In this document: piece by piece, positions 1 to 8,936 of the stretch
How positions within the stretch are numbered: the stretch's first letter is position 1
How the letters are laid out: each line of letters begins with the position of its first letter
Source: Deltaproteobacteria bacterium RBG_16_54_18
GTDB taxonomy: Bacteria; Desulfobacterota; B13-G15; RBG-16-54-18
Length of the DNA stretch: 22,941 bases
Direction of reading: 5' to 3'
NCBI GenBank assembly: GCA_001797935.1
Contig: MGQT01000003.1
Location: 280-23,220 of the forward strand
Position numbers and translations under genes: made by a program
The notes under the pieces: generated by a model
Database searches by the model: none
What the model was told of the DNA's origin: nothing
Seen by the model: the letters and a program-made list of their open reading frames with translations, nothing else

Positions 1-596
1 ACGCCGCCGGAGACGATCAGGGGGGTGGTAATGGCCGCGGCCACCTCCTCGGCCTGGACCAGGTTGATGCCCCCTCCCACGCCGTCTCTGCTGATGTCGG
101 TGAGGATGATGACGGCCACCCCGTACCCTTCCATCTCCCGGGCGAGATCAACGGCGGTGCGGGCGGTCTGGGCGAGCCACCCCTTGACCATCACCACTCC
201 CTGGCGGGAGTCGATACCCACGGCGATCCTGCCGGGGTATCTGCGGCAGGCCTCGGAGATCACCGCCGGGGTCTGGGCCGCGGCGGTGCCTAAAATAACC
301 CGCTTGATCCCGAGGGAGAGCCAGTGTTCGACTGCCCCCAGGTCCCTGATCCCGCCGCCCAACTGCAGGGGGATCTCCACTGCCGCACGGATGGCCTTGA
401 CTGCCTCGACATTGACCGGCGCGCCGGTCACGGCCCCGTCGAGATCAACCACGTGTATCCACGTGGCGCCGGCGGCCTGCCACCGTGCGGCCGTCGCCGC
501 CGGGTCGGCGGAGTAGACCGTCGCCTCTTCCATCCGCCCCTGGCGCAGGCGCACGCAGTGCCCCCCCTTGAGGTCTATGGCCGGGATGACGAGCAT
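1..596 (-). CDS. hisA: HisA, phosphoribosylformimino-AICAR-phosphate isomerase (3' end cut by the window)
   Basis: HisA catalyses the fourth step of cytoplasmic histidine synthesis, an Amadori isomerisation of ProFAR to PRFAR. The first 198 residues are visible, of about 240-250 usual for the family; the C-terminus lies beyond base 1. The (beta/alpha)8 signatures are clear. The N-terminus reads MLVIPAIDLKGGHCVRL with the catalytic Asp at residue 8. HVVDLDGA follows near residue 48, then QLGGGIRD and GTAAA. The second catalytic Asp is in ILTDISRDG near residue 170. The ATG at 594-596 gives the standard family N-terminus, although no strong Shine-Dalgarno is visible. It starts 10 bases after the stop of the exported protein gene and is probably cotranscribed with hisD and hisB. 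The HisA/TrpF-type bifunctional PriA is an alternative that cannot be excluded without the C-terminus. Confidence 0.95.
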   Translation of the reverse strand, partial: MLVIPAIDLKGGHCVRLRQGRMEEATVYSADPAATAARWQAAGATWIHVVDLDGAVTGAPVNVEAVKAIRAAVEIPLQLGGGIRDLGAVEHWLSLGIKRVILGTAAAQTPAVISEACRRYPGRIAVGIDSRQGVVMVKGWLAQTARTAVDLAREMEGYGVAVIILTDISRDGVGGGINLVQAEEVAAAITTPLIVSGG

Positions 597-606
597 GCAA
601 GGGGAA

Positions 607-1311
607 CTAACGGCTGAGCGTCGGGAAGGTGCGCAGGACCGATTCCGCGCCGAGCTCCGTCCACCGTTCTACCGTCACCCACTGGGCCCCCCCTTTGAGA
701 AAGGTGGTGACCTTGAGGACGTTTTCGCTCAGAGAGTGCTGTGTTTCGTCAAACCTCCCGCTCCAGAGTACCTTCTTGTCGGCGACCCGGACCAGGTGTG
801 CGTCAAAGGCCGCCGAGGCCGGGCTCTCGACCCCGAGGGCGCTCCCCTTGCGCTGTTCAAAGCGGTAGACACCCCCGATGACGACGGCGTAGAGGTTAAG
901 CTCACGCCCGATTTGCGCCGCAATGCCAATCGGGTCTTTCAGCATCTTCTGGGGATCCATCCCCTCCGCCGCAGACTGCGCCTGCTCCTGGGTGATCAAC
1001 TCGCATCGGTTAAGGGCGTTGAGCTGACGCTGGAAGCTTGCCGTCACCACAGGCCCCGACCGCGCGGTGAGGTCTCCCGTGCGAAAGAAAAAATTCTCCC
1101 AGAGCCCCTTGACCACCCGCTGCTCCGGTCGCGCGGGCTTGACAATGAGAAAAGGGAGGATCGCCACCCGCTGGAGGGGCACTATCCTCTCCTGCTGCGC
1201 AGAGGGCGACCGTTGCCCTTGGGCATGACTAAGGGCAGGGATGAGAAAGACGACAAGGCCGAGGATAGCGACGATGAACTTCCTTCTACTCTTCATCATG
1301 TGACAATTCAT
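607..1311 (-). CDS. exported protein of unknown function inserted in the his cluster
   Basis: I do not recognise this 234-residue protein with confidence. The N-terminus is a Sec signal peptide: basic MKSRRKF, then a hydrophobic run through IVAILGLVVFLIPAL, then an SHA-QG cleavage site. No lipobox cysteine is present, so a soluble periplasmic protein is likely. The mature part has RVAILPFLIV near the start, then RCELITQEQA, a Leu/Val strand (NLYAVVIGGVYRF) and FDAHLVRVADKKVLWSGRFDETQ. This alternation recalls the CsgG/LpoB-like fold (assembly or peptidoglycan-synthase activator proteins), but that is inference from pattern only. A start at the ATG 1309-1311 fits a GAGAGG Shine-Dalgarno five bases upstream; GTG at 1315-1317 and ATG codons at 1294-1299 are alternatives. 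It sits between hisB and hisA, where hisH is often found, and has no feature of a glutamine amidotransferase. Confidence 0.75.
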   Translation of the reverse strand: MNCHMMKSRRKFIVAILGLVVFLIPALSHAQGQRSPSAQQERIVPLQRVAILPFLIVKPARPEQRVVKGLWENFFFRTGDLTARSGPVVTASFQRQLNALNRCELITQEQAQSAAEGMDPQKMLKDPIGIAAQIGRELNLYAVVIGGVYRFEQRKGSALGVESPASAAFDAHLVRVADKKVLWSGRFDETQHSLSENVLKVTTFLKGGAQWVTVERWTELGAESVLRTFPTLSR

Positions 1312-1349
1312 ATGCACCTCTCTTTCCTGAATGCTCTTGCGTTGGAGGA

Positions 1350-1382
1350 GTCAGCTTTTTGAGCTTGCTGACATTATAATGT
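1350..1382 (-). promoter_or_regulatory. stem-loop and 12-base palindrome after hisB
   Basis: The 62-base gap between hisB and the exported-protein gene holds an inverted repeat, GTCAGC at 1350-1355 against GCTGAC at 1367-1372. Beside it lies a perfect 12-base palindrome, ACATTATAATGT at 1371-1382, which covers the hisB stop codon. No U-run follows in either direction, so this is not a standard terminator. It could form an mRNA processing or stability hairpin. The TATAAT inside the palindrome has no convincing -35 partner on either strand. Confidence 0.35.
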
Positions 1383-1967
1383 GCCCTTGGTAGAGGGGAC
1401 CCCTGCCCTCCTCTTGTCCAGGCGCGTGGCCTCATCCAGGGCCCTGCCGAATCCCTTGAAGATCGCCTCCACGATGTGGTGGCGGTTGGTGCCGTACAGG
1501 AGTTCAATGTGCAGGGTAATGCCGGCGTTATCCGCGACGGCCTTAAAAAAGGATTCCACCAGTTCCAAGTTGAAGTCCTTCACCTTCCCCCGGGCCTTGA
1601 CCCGATACCCGAGATAGGGGCGGCCGGAGATATCGAGCACCACCCGGGCCAGGGCCTCGTCCATGGGCACCAAGGCCGCACCGTACCGTCTGATACCCGT
1701 GCGGTCTCCGAGGGCCTTTTTCACCCCCTCACCGAAGGCGATCCCCACGTCCTCCACGGTGTGATGAAAGTCTACCTCCAGATCACCTGCTGCCTTGAGC
1801 GTCAGATCGAAGAACCCGTGCATGGCCAGGAGGGTCAGCATGTGGTCGAAGAACGGGATCCCCGTGGAGATCTCCGCCTTCCCCGTGCCGTCGAGAGTCA
1901 GGGCGAGGGAGATCACGGTCTCCTTAGTCGCGCGCTTCACCGAGGCCTTCCGTGCCATCGCAGTCAT
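1374..1967 (-). CDS. hisB: HisB, imidazoleglycerol-phosphate dehydratase
   Basis: HisB dehydrates imidazole glycerol phosphate to imidazole acetol phosphate, a Mn-dependent step of histidine synthesis in the cytoplasm. The 197-residue product is the usual size for the monofunctional dehydratase and lacks the phosphatase domain of the enterobacterial fusion. Both metal-binding repeats are present: FFDHML with DFHHTVEDVGIAFGEG, and NRHHIVEAIFKGFGRAL in the second half. The ATG at 1965-1967 is preceded by a purine-rich GGAAGGGGAGAGG stretch and overlaps the hisD stop as ATGA, which implies translational coupling. A longer frame reaches 2291, but its extra residues are Arg/Gly/Pro-rich and antisense-like within hisD, so it is not part of the protein. 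ATG at 1956-1958 is a second possible start. Confidence 0.97.
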   Translation of the reverse strand: MTAMARKASVKRATKETVISLALTLDGTGKAEISTGIPFFDHMLTLLAMHGFFDLTLKAAGDLEVDFHHTVEDVGIAFGEGVKKALGDRTGIRRYGAALVPMDEALARVVLDISGRPYLGYRVKARGKVKDFNLELVESFFKAVADNAGITLHIELLYGTNRHHIVEAIFKGFGRALDEATRLDKRRAGVPSTKGTL

Positions 1968-3263
1968 CCTCTCCCCTTCCTTTTCTGATTTGATTGTGGG
2001 GATGTCACATCGTGACACTTTCCCCTCACCTCTACGGCGCGTGCATGTGCCTCCAAGCCCTCCAGGCGCGCGAGGCGCGCGACATCCTCCCGCACTCCCC
2101 GCAAGGCCTCCGGGGAGTAGGAGAGGATATTGATCCGCTTCATAAAGTGCTCCACCCCCAAGGGGGAGAAGAAGCGCGCCGTGCCTCCTGTAGGGAGCAC
2201 ATGGTTTGGTCCCCCGAGGTAATCCCCTACTGCCTCCGGGGTATACGCGCCGAGGAAGACGCTGCCGGCATTCTCGACCCGTCCCAGCCATTGCAGGGGG
2301 TCCGCGATCGCGAGCTCCAGGTGCTCGGGGGCAATCCGATTAGCAATTGCCATTCCCTCTGCCACGTCCTTGACGACGATGACTATTCCATGACGCTCCA
2401 GACAGGGGGTGATGATCTCCTGCCGGGGGAGCGTGCGGGAGAGTGCGGTCACCTCTTCTTCGACCTCGCTGGCAAACGCCGCCGAGGTGGTGATGAGGAT
2501 AGGCCACGCCTGTTCATCGTGCTCCGCCTGGGAGAGGAGATCGGCGGCGAGAAATCGCGCGGGCGTCGTCCCATCGGCGAGCACCAGGATCTCGCTCGGC
2601 CCTGCCACCATATCCACCATGACGACCCCGTACAGGAGCCGTTTCGCCGCCGTCACATAGCTGTTCCCCGGCCCCACGATGATATCCGCTTGCGGTACGG
2701 TCTCCGTACCGTAGGCGAGCGCGGCAATGGCCTGGGCGCCGCCGGCGAGCACAAGGCGATCCGCTCCTGCCAGCTCGGCAGCCGCTATGAGGGCGGGGTT
2801 GAGCCCCTCTTTGGCAGGCGGGGTAAGGACCACCACCTCCTTTACCCCCGCCACCTTGGCGGGGATGACGTTCATCAACAGCGAAGAGGGATAGGCGGCC
2901 TTGCCGCCGGGCACGTAGACCCCTGCCCGGGCCAGGGGGCGCACCAGTTGCCCTCTGACAACCCCCGGCTCGCTATCAAACCAGGAGCACGAGAGCTCCT
3001 GGCGGTGAAACGAGGCAATCCGCTCAGCGGCCCGCTCGAGGGCGGCGCGGGTTTTTTTATCCAGTCCCGCACTTGCCCGCGCCCACTGCGTGCGGGGGAC
3101 CTCCATGGCCTTCGCCGTGATCTCTACGCCGTCGAACTCGCGGGTATAGCGGATGACGGCCTGATCCCCGCCGCTGCGTACCGCTGCGATGATCTCGCGA
3201 ACCTGCGCCTCTACCCCCGTCAGTTCCTCGCGCCGCTGGTCGAGAAGGGTGGTCAGGGCCTGC

Positions 3264-4556
<1,293 letters not shown>

Positions 4557-4596
4557 GCCCTTCCCCCCTGTATCACTCGTTGTGCGCCTGACCGTA

Positions 4597-5475
4597 TCAT
4601 GGGCCCGGCCATTGCGCCCTGATTACCCGCGTTATACCGGCATAGTCAGGGGTAAGGCCAATCTGCGCAAACCCCCGTTGCTGCAAGATCTCGGTCACTG
4701 CTTCGTCCTGTCCTTTTCCCATTTCCATAATGAGCCAGCCGTGCTTCAGCAAAAAACCGGGCGCACCGTCGGCGATCTGCCGAAAAAAACGTAACCCGTC
4801 TTCCCCGCCATCCAGGGCCGTCAGGGGCTCGTAATCCCTCACCTCCGGGGCCAACTTCAATATCTCCGCCGTAGGGATATACGGCGGATTGGAGCAGATA
4901 ATACCAAATCCTCTTTCCCCTGGGGGCTCCCCTCCGGGGAAGAGATCGCCGAGGACAAGGCGAATGCCCCCCCCCACCTGATGCGCCGCAGCATTTGCTT
5001 GGGCAAGGGCAAGGGCGCCGACGGAGATATCCGTGGCCACGATCTCGGCGCCGGGGAGTTCCTTAGCCAGGGCGATGGCAACGGCTCCACAGCCAAACCC
5101 TATCTCGAGCACACGTGGGGGTGACGGCATCCCCTGTGCGATACGCACGGTCTCTTCGACCAGGTGCTCGGTCTCCGGCCGTGGAATGAGACACTCGCTG
5201 CTTACCAGGAACCGCAGGGACCAAAACTCCTTCGCCCCGACGATATAGGCAAGGGGTTCTCCCCCCTTGCGTCGTTGGATCATCTCCCGATAGATCTGCC
5301 GCTCGTGATCCGTCAAGGGTCTATCGTAGTTGAGATAGAGCCCCATCCGATCGATCCCGAGGAGATGCGCCAGGAGTACCTCCGCCTCAAGGCGCGGGTT
5401 CTCCAGCTCTTTTTTCTGAAAGTGCGCGGCCGTCCACTGGATGACCTTGAGTACCGTCCACTGCTCCTCACCCAT
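4597..5475 (-). CDS. prmC: PrmC (HemK), release-factor glutamine N5-methyltransferase
   Basis: PrmC uses S-adenosylmethionine to methylate the Gln of the GGQ motif in RF1 and RF2, which raises peptide-release activity. The 292-residue protein has an N-terminal helical recognition domain (about residues 1-85), the linker motif CLIPRPETE at 95-103, a SAM-binding loop LEIGFGCGAVAIAL at about 123-136, and the catalytic SNPPYI at 195-200, whose NPPY is diagnostic for amide-nitrogen methylation. The SAM loop reads EIGFGCG where GTGSG-like versions are more common; the glycines needed for the turn remain. Its ATG shares one base with the prfA stop (TAATG), so it is probably coupled to translation of its own substrate. 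Confidence 0.97.
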   Translation of the reverse strand: MGEEQWTVLKVIQWTAAHFQKKELENPRLEAEVLLAHLLGIDRMGLYLNYDRPLTDHERQIYREMIQRRKGGEPLAYIVGAKEFWSLRFLVSSECLIPRPETEHLVEETVRIAQGMPSPPRVLEIGFGCGAVAIALAKELPGAEIVATDISVGALALAQANAAAHQVGGGIRLVLGDLFPGGEPPGERGFGIICSNPPYIPTAEILKLAPEVRDYEPLTALDGGEDGLRFFRQIADGAPGFLLKHGWLIMEMGKGQDEAVTEILQQRGFAQIGLTPDYAGITRVIRAQWPGP

Positions 5476-6557
5476 TATTGACTCGCCCCGCGCTGCAGGG
5501 CCTCGGTCTGATAGTGGGTAATGAGGGGGTCGATGATATCCTGCAGGTTGCCCTCGAGCACCGCTTCCAGCCTATAGAGGGTAAGCCCGATCCGATGGTC
5601 GGTCACCCTCCCCTGCGGGAAGTTATAGGTCCTGATCCGCTCGCTGCGATCTCCCGTGCCCACCTGGCTGCGCCTTTTTTTGGCCAGCTCCTCCTGCTGC
5701 CGCTGCTGTTCTATGTCGAGGAGCCGTGCCCGCAGGACCTTTAAGGCCTTGGCCTTGTTCTTGTGTTGCGACTTCTCGTCCTGACAGGTCGTGACGATCC
5801 CCGTCGGCAGGTGCGTCACCCTGACTGCCGAGTCGGTGGTATTGACGTGTTGCCCCCCCGGCCCCGATGAACGGTAGACATCTATCTTGAGGTCTTTGGG
5901 GTCTATCTGGACATCAACCTCTTCGGCCTCAGGCAGGACCGCCACGGTCACCGCCGAGGTATGAATTCTTCCCTGCGACTCGGTGACGGGGACCCGCTGC
6001 ACGCGGTGGACGCCGCTCTCGTATTTTAAGGTGCGGTAGGCCCCTTCCCCTTCGATCAAGGCGATAATCTCCTTGAACCCGCCGACGCCGGTCGGATGCT
6101 GGCTGAGGATCTCCACGTGCCACCGGTTTTCCTCGGCATATTTAGCGTACATCCGGAACAGGTTCGCGGCAAACAGGGCGGCCTCCTCGCCGCCGGTGCC
6201 TGCCCTGATCTCCAGGACCACATTCTTGTCGTCGTGGGGGTCCTTGGGGAGCAGGGCGAGGACCAGCTCGTGCTCGATTTGCTCCTGCTGGGCGGTGAGG
6301 GCATCTATCTCCTCTTGCGCCATCCGCCGGAGCTCCTCATCTGTCTCCTTGAGCAACGGGGTACTCCCCTCGATTCCCCGGAGAAGGGACTTATACCGCC
6401 GATAGCGCTCCACCACCCGGCCGAGCTCGGCATACTCTTTGGCGTACCGCTGATATTCCCCGCGGTTCGACGCCACCTGGGGCTCGGCCATGAGGCGCTC
6501 CAATGCCCCGTGCCGCTGCTCGGCCTCTTGCAGCCTCACCACGATCTCCTTATTCAC
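5475..6557 (-). CDS. prfA: RF1, peptide chain release factor 1
   Basis: RF1 recognises UAA and UAG in the ribosomal A site and triggers peptide release. The 360-residue length matches RF1. The codon-recognition tripeptide reads PVT at 190-192 in RVPVTESQGRIHTS, the P-x-T type that separates RF1 from the SPF of RF2. The catalytic GGQ is at 234-236 in RSSGPGGQHVNTTDSAVR and is the target of PrmC, encoded next. The start is GTG at 6555-6557, with GGAGG (6567-6571) nine bases upstream. Its leader contains an eight-base-pair hairpin and a possible 11-codon upstream frame whose end overlaps the prfA start. A terminator separates the gene from rpmE, so prfA probably has its own promoter, which I could not identify. 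Confidence 0.98.
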   Translation of the reverse strand: MNKEIVVRLQEAEQRHGALERLMAEPQVASNRGEYQRYAKEYAELGRVVERYRRYKSLLRGIEGSTPLLKETDEELRRMAQEEIDALTAQQEQIEHELVLALLPKDPHDDKNVVLEIRAGTGGEEAALFAANLFRMYAKYAEENRWHVEILSQHPTGVGGFKEIIALIEGEGAYRTLKYESGVHRVQRVPVTESQGRIHTSAVTVAVLPEAEEVDVQIDPKDLKIDVYRSSGPGGQHVNTTDSAVRVTHLPTGIVTTCQDEKSQHKNKAKALKVLRARLLDIEQQRQQEELAKKRRSQVGTGDRSERIRTYNFPQGRVTDHRIGLTLYRLEAVLEGNLQDIIDPLITHYQTEALQRGASQ

Positions 6558-6585
6558 CGCCTTGTCCCTCCGGTAAAAAGGCCAC
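6550..6585 (-). CDS. possible 11-codon leader peptide overlapping the prfA start
   Basis: A GTG at 6583-6585 is preceded at eight bases by AGGAGAT (6594-6600), a better ribosome-binding match than that of prfA itself. The frame encodes MAFLPEGQGGE and stops at TAA (6550-6552), five bases past the first base-triplet of the prfA GTG start (6555-6557), in a different frame. A ribosome ending here would be placed to restart on prfA, and its UAA is itself read by RF1. Translation is unproven; the Shine-Dalgarno match could be chance. Confidence 0.3.
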   Translation of the reverse strand: MAFLPEGQGGE

Positions 6586-6644
6586 GGTTGTTTATCTCCT
6601 CATGACCAGGGGGTGCTGGGTGCTTAACCATATAAAAGTAGATA

Positions 6645-6672
6645 CCGCCTCGAGAGGAAAAAAACGAGGCGG
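6645..6672 (-). promoter_or_regulatory. eight-base-pair hairpin in the prfA leader
   Basis: CCGCCTCG at 6645-6652 pairs perfectly with CGAGGCGG at 6665-6672 across a 12-base loop. In the prfA-sense RNA the loop contains a run of seven U. No clean U-run follows the stem in the minus direction, so it is not a typical terminator. It lies 88 bases before the prfA start and may shape the leader RNA or give mild attenuation. Confidence 0.4.
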
Positions 6673-6713
6673 GCGTTGCGCTGGTACCATCTGTCCCTCC
6701 CGCTTGCAAATGG

Positions 6714-6763
6714 CAAAAAAATATCACCGGCTACCTGCAGAAGTCCTCTGCCGTGGCCGGTGA
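6714..6763 (-). terminator. Rho-independent terminator after rpmE
   Basis: On the minus strand an eight-base stem (arms at 6756-6763 and 6724-6731, GTGA/TCAC ends with a GCCGG core) encloses a smaller GCAGA/TCTGC hairpin. It is followed by ATA and a run of seven T (A-run at 6715-6721 on the plus strand). It lies 14 bases beyond the rpmE stop and fits an intrinsic terminator closing the transcript that carries rho and rpmE. Confidence 0.75.
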
Positions 6764-6776
6764 CGAGAACTGCGCC

Positions 6777-7016
6777 CTAACCCTTTTTCTGCTCCCCTTT
6801 TTTCTGCTCCCCTTGCCGGAGGTTTTTGTATTTACGGGTGAACTTCTCGATCCGGCCTGCTGTATCCAAGAGTTTCTCTTTGCCTGTAAAGAAGGGGTGG
6901 CAGTGAGAACAGATGTCTACCGAATAATCCTTGCGGGTCGACGTGGTCTGAAAGGTTGCGCCACAGGCACAGGTGATGGTTATGTTGTGTACCTCGGGGT
7001 GAATCCCTTTTTTCAT
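6777..7016 (-). CDS. rpmE: ribosomal protein bL31 (zinc-binding type) with a repeated basic tail
   Basis: bL31 is a small protein of the large ribosomal subunit that helps bridge the subunits. The N-terminus MKKGIHPEVHNITITCACG is typical. The zinc ligands are complete: C16 and C18, then C36 and C39 in DICSHCHPFFTG, so this is the C+ paralogue. ATG at 7014-7016 follows GAGGAG by about seven bases; the longer frame starting TTG at 7029-7031 would include that site. The 79 residues exceed the usual 66-72 because the C-terminus carries two copies of a five-residue unit (GEQKK, ending in a further G), encoded by two 15-base direct repeats. It follows rho and is closed by an intrinsic terminator. 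Confidence 0.96.
   Translation of the reverse strand: MKKGIHPEVHNITITCACGATFQTTSTRKDYSVDICSHCHPFFTGKEKLLDTAGRIEKFTRKYKNLRQGEQKKGEQKKG
6783..6812 (-). repeat. two 15-base direct repeats at the 3' end of rpmE
   Basis: Units at 6783-6797 and 6798-6812 differ at one base, which exchanges AAG for AAA (both Lys). Each encodes GEQKK. The arrangement looks like a slippage duplication within the coding sequence that lengthens the basic tail of bL31 without breaking the frame. Confidence 0.85.
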
Positions 7017-7079
7017 CCGTTTACTCCTCAAACGTTTTAGGTAAGCCTAGCATGTTTTCTGCCGATGATCAACCCCCGT

Positions 7080-8342
7080 TCACTGGTTCATGGTATCCAA
7101 AAATTCTCGGTTGGTGGAGGTCTTTCTCAGCTTGTCTAAAAGGAATTCCATGCTGTCTACCGTGTTCATGGGGGTAAGCACGCGGCGGAGGAGCCAGATA
7201 CGCTCCAGGTCATTGGGTCCCAGCAGGAGCTCTTCTTTCCTCGTCCCCGAGCGGTTGATATCGATGGCCGGAAAGATCCTGCGGTCGACGAGCCGGCGAT
7301 CCAGCATCAACTCCATATTGCCGGTCCCCTTAAACTCCTCGAAGATCACCTCGTCCATCCTGCTCCCCGTATCAATCAAGGCGGTGGCGATGATGGTGAG
7401 GCTCCCCCCCTCCTCGATGTTTCTTGCGGCGCCGAAGAAGCGCTTGGGGCGTTGCAGGGCGTTGGCGTCAATACCCCCCGACAGGATCTTGCCGCTCGGG
7501 GGCACCACGGCGTTGTAGGCCCGGGCAAGCCTCGTAATGCTGTCGAGGAGTATGATTACATCCCGCTGGTGCTCCACGAGCCGTTTGGCCTTTTCGATGA
7601 CCATCTCCGCCACCTGCACGTGCCGCTGGGGGGGCTCGTCGAAGGTAGAGCTGATCACCTCTCCATCGACCGAGCGCTCCATGTCGGTCACCTCCTCGGG
7701 ACGCTCGTCAATGAGGAGCACGATCAAGATCATTTCCTTATGATTGGTCATGATACTGTGGGCGATAGACTGCAGGAGCATGGTTTTGCCGGTCCTCGGG
7801 GGGGCGACGATCAGCCCGCGCTGCCCCTTGCCGATAGGGGTGAGGAGATCCATTACCCGGGTGGAGTAGTCGTCGGGATTGTGCTCCAGGTGGGCCTTCT
7901 CGCGCGGGTAGAAGGGTGTGAGGTTGTCGAAGAGGATCTTGTCTTTGGCAGCCTCGGGGTCCTCAAAATTGAAGGTCTCCACCTTGAGGAGCGCAAAGTA
8001 GCGCTCTGCCTCCTTCGGCGGCCGAATCTGCCCGGCAATGGTATCACCGGTGCGGAGGTTGAACCGCCGAATCTGCGACGGCGAGACATAGATGTCATCG
8101 GGACCCGGCAGGTAATTGTAATCCGGGGAGCGGAGAAAGCCGAATCCGTCCGGTAGGATCTCCAAGACTCCTTCGCCGTAGATGACGCCGTTTTTCTCCG
8201 CCTGGGCCTGCAGGATGCTGAAGATTAACTCCTGCCGCCGCATGTTTGCCGCCCCTTCCACGCTGAACGCCTTGGCCAGGGCCGCCAGATCCGCAATCTT
8301 TTTCTGCTTTAAATCTCCTAAATTAATAATCTCTGTATTCAT
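7080..8342 (-). CDS. rho: transcription termination factor Rho
   Basis: Rho is a hexameric RNA-dependent ATPase that terminates transcription. The 420-residue protein has the N-terminal helical domain (residues 1-50), the cold-shock-like primary RNA-binding domain with GVLEILPDGFGFLRSPDYNYLPGPDDIYVSPSQIRRF (about 59-94, given here as a region), the Walker A motif APPRTGKT at 180-187, Walker B in VIILLDSITRLARAYN, and the secondary RNA-binding Q and R loop regions up to NMELMLDRRLVDRRIFPAIDI. There is no long N-terminal insertion. The gene starts six bases after coaE ends, and rpmE follows 63 bases after it. The coaE-rho-rpmE-prfA-prmC-murA order is a recurring arrangement in deltaproteobacterial genomes, from general knowledge. 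Confidence 0.98.
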   Translation of the reverse strand: MNTEIINLGDLKQKKIADLAALAKAFSVEGAANMRRQELIFSILQAQAEKNGVIYGEGVLEILPDGFGFLRSPDYNYLPGPDDIYVSPSQIRRFNLRTGDTIAGQIRPPKEAERYFALLKVETFNFEDPEAAKDKILFDNLTPFYPREKAHLEHNPDDYSTRVMDLLTPIGKGQRGLIVAPPRTGKTMLLQSIAHSIMTNHKEMILIVLLIDERPEEVTDMERSVDGEVISSTFDEPPQRHVQVAEMVIEKAKRLVEHQRDVIILLDSITRLARAYNAVVPPSGKILSGGIDANALQRPKRFFGAARNIEEGGSLTIIATALIDTGSRMDEVIFEEFKGTGNMELMLDRRLVDRRIFPAIDINRSGTRKEELLLGPNDLERIWLLRRVLTPMNTVDSMEFLLDKLRKTSTNREFLDTMNQ

Positions 8343-8348
8343 AACGTT

Positions 8349-8936
8349 TCATTTCCCCCTTACTGCCTGATATAATCTCGAGACCTGTTCTTCTGTTTCC
8401 TCCGGCGAGCCGTTGTTGTTAATCACGTAGTGGGCATAGGCCACCTTTTCCTCCAAGGCACGCTGCGTCTTGATCCTCCGCATAGCCTCCTCTCGGGTAA
8501 GCCCGTCTCTCTCCATGAGGCGCTGGATCTGGCTTTCGCGGGTGGCATAGACGACCACCACCAAATCCACGCGCTCGTGCTCCCCCTGCTCAATCAGCAA
8601 GGGGATCTCCAGGACCACGACATCGTCCCCCTCCTGCGCCCGCTGCCACAACGCGGCAGCTATCATCGGGTGTAGGATCCGTTCCAGGTCTCGCCGGCGT
8701 TGCGCGTCCCGGAAAATAATAGTGCCGAGCCGTGCCCGGTCGACAGCACCGGCCGCGGTGAGCACCTCCGGACCGAAGGCCGTTACCACTTTCTGCTTGA
8801 CTTCCTCGTTCGTCGCCAGTATCTCATGCGCGATAGTGTCCGCATCAATCACCGGCAGCCCCCGTTCCCTGAGGATCCGGGAGACCGCGCTCTTGCCGCT
8901 GGCGATCCCGCCTGTCAGTCCTATGACCCTCGGCAT
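8349..8936 (-). CDS. coaE: CoaE, dephospho-CoA kinase
   Basis: CoaE phosphorylates the 3'-hydroxyl of the ribose of dephospho-CoA, the last step of coenzyme A synthesis. The 195-residue protein has the P-loop GGIASGKS at 9-16, the DADTIAHEI substrate-region motif, LHPMI, VVLEIPLLIEQG and the lid region with QRLMERDGLTREEAMRRI. ATG at 8934-8936 shares one base with the gyrB stop (TGATG), so it is translationally coupled to gyrB. A TTG one codon upstream is less likely. rho follows after six bases. Confidence 0.97.
   Translation of the reverse strand: MPRVIGLTGGIASGKSAVSRILRERGLPVIDADTIAHEILATNEEVKQKVVTAFGPEVLTAAGAVDRARLGTIIFRDAQRRRDLERILHPMIAAALWQRAQEGDDVVVLEIPLLIEQGEHERVDLVVVVYATRESQIQRLMERDGLTREEAMRRIKTQRALEEKVAYAHYVINNNGSPEETEEQVSRLYQAVRGK

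Noticed and set aside
1968..2291. N-terminal extension of the hisB frame to give 305 residues
   Set aside because: It lies wholly inside hisD in another frame, is Arg/Gly/Pro-rich, and the conserved HisB sequence begins after the ATG at 1965-1967 with its own ribosome-binding site.
6558..6776. tRNA or other structured RNA gene in the rpmE-prfA gap
   Set aside because: The gap is explained by a terminator, one leader hairpin and ribosome-binding sites; no cloverleaf or CCA end was seen. Other gaps were checked in the same way by eye.
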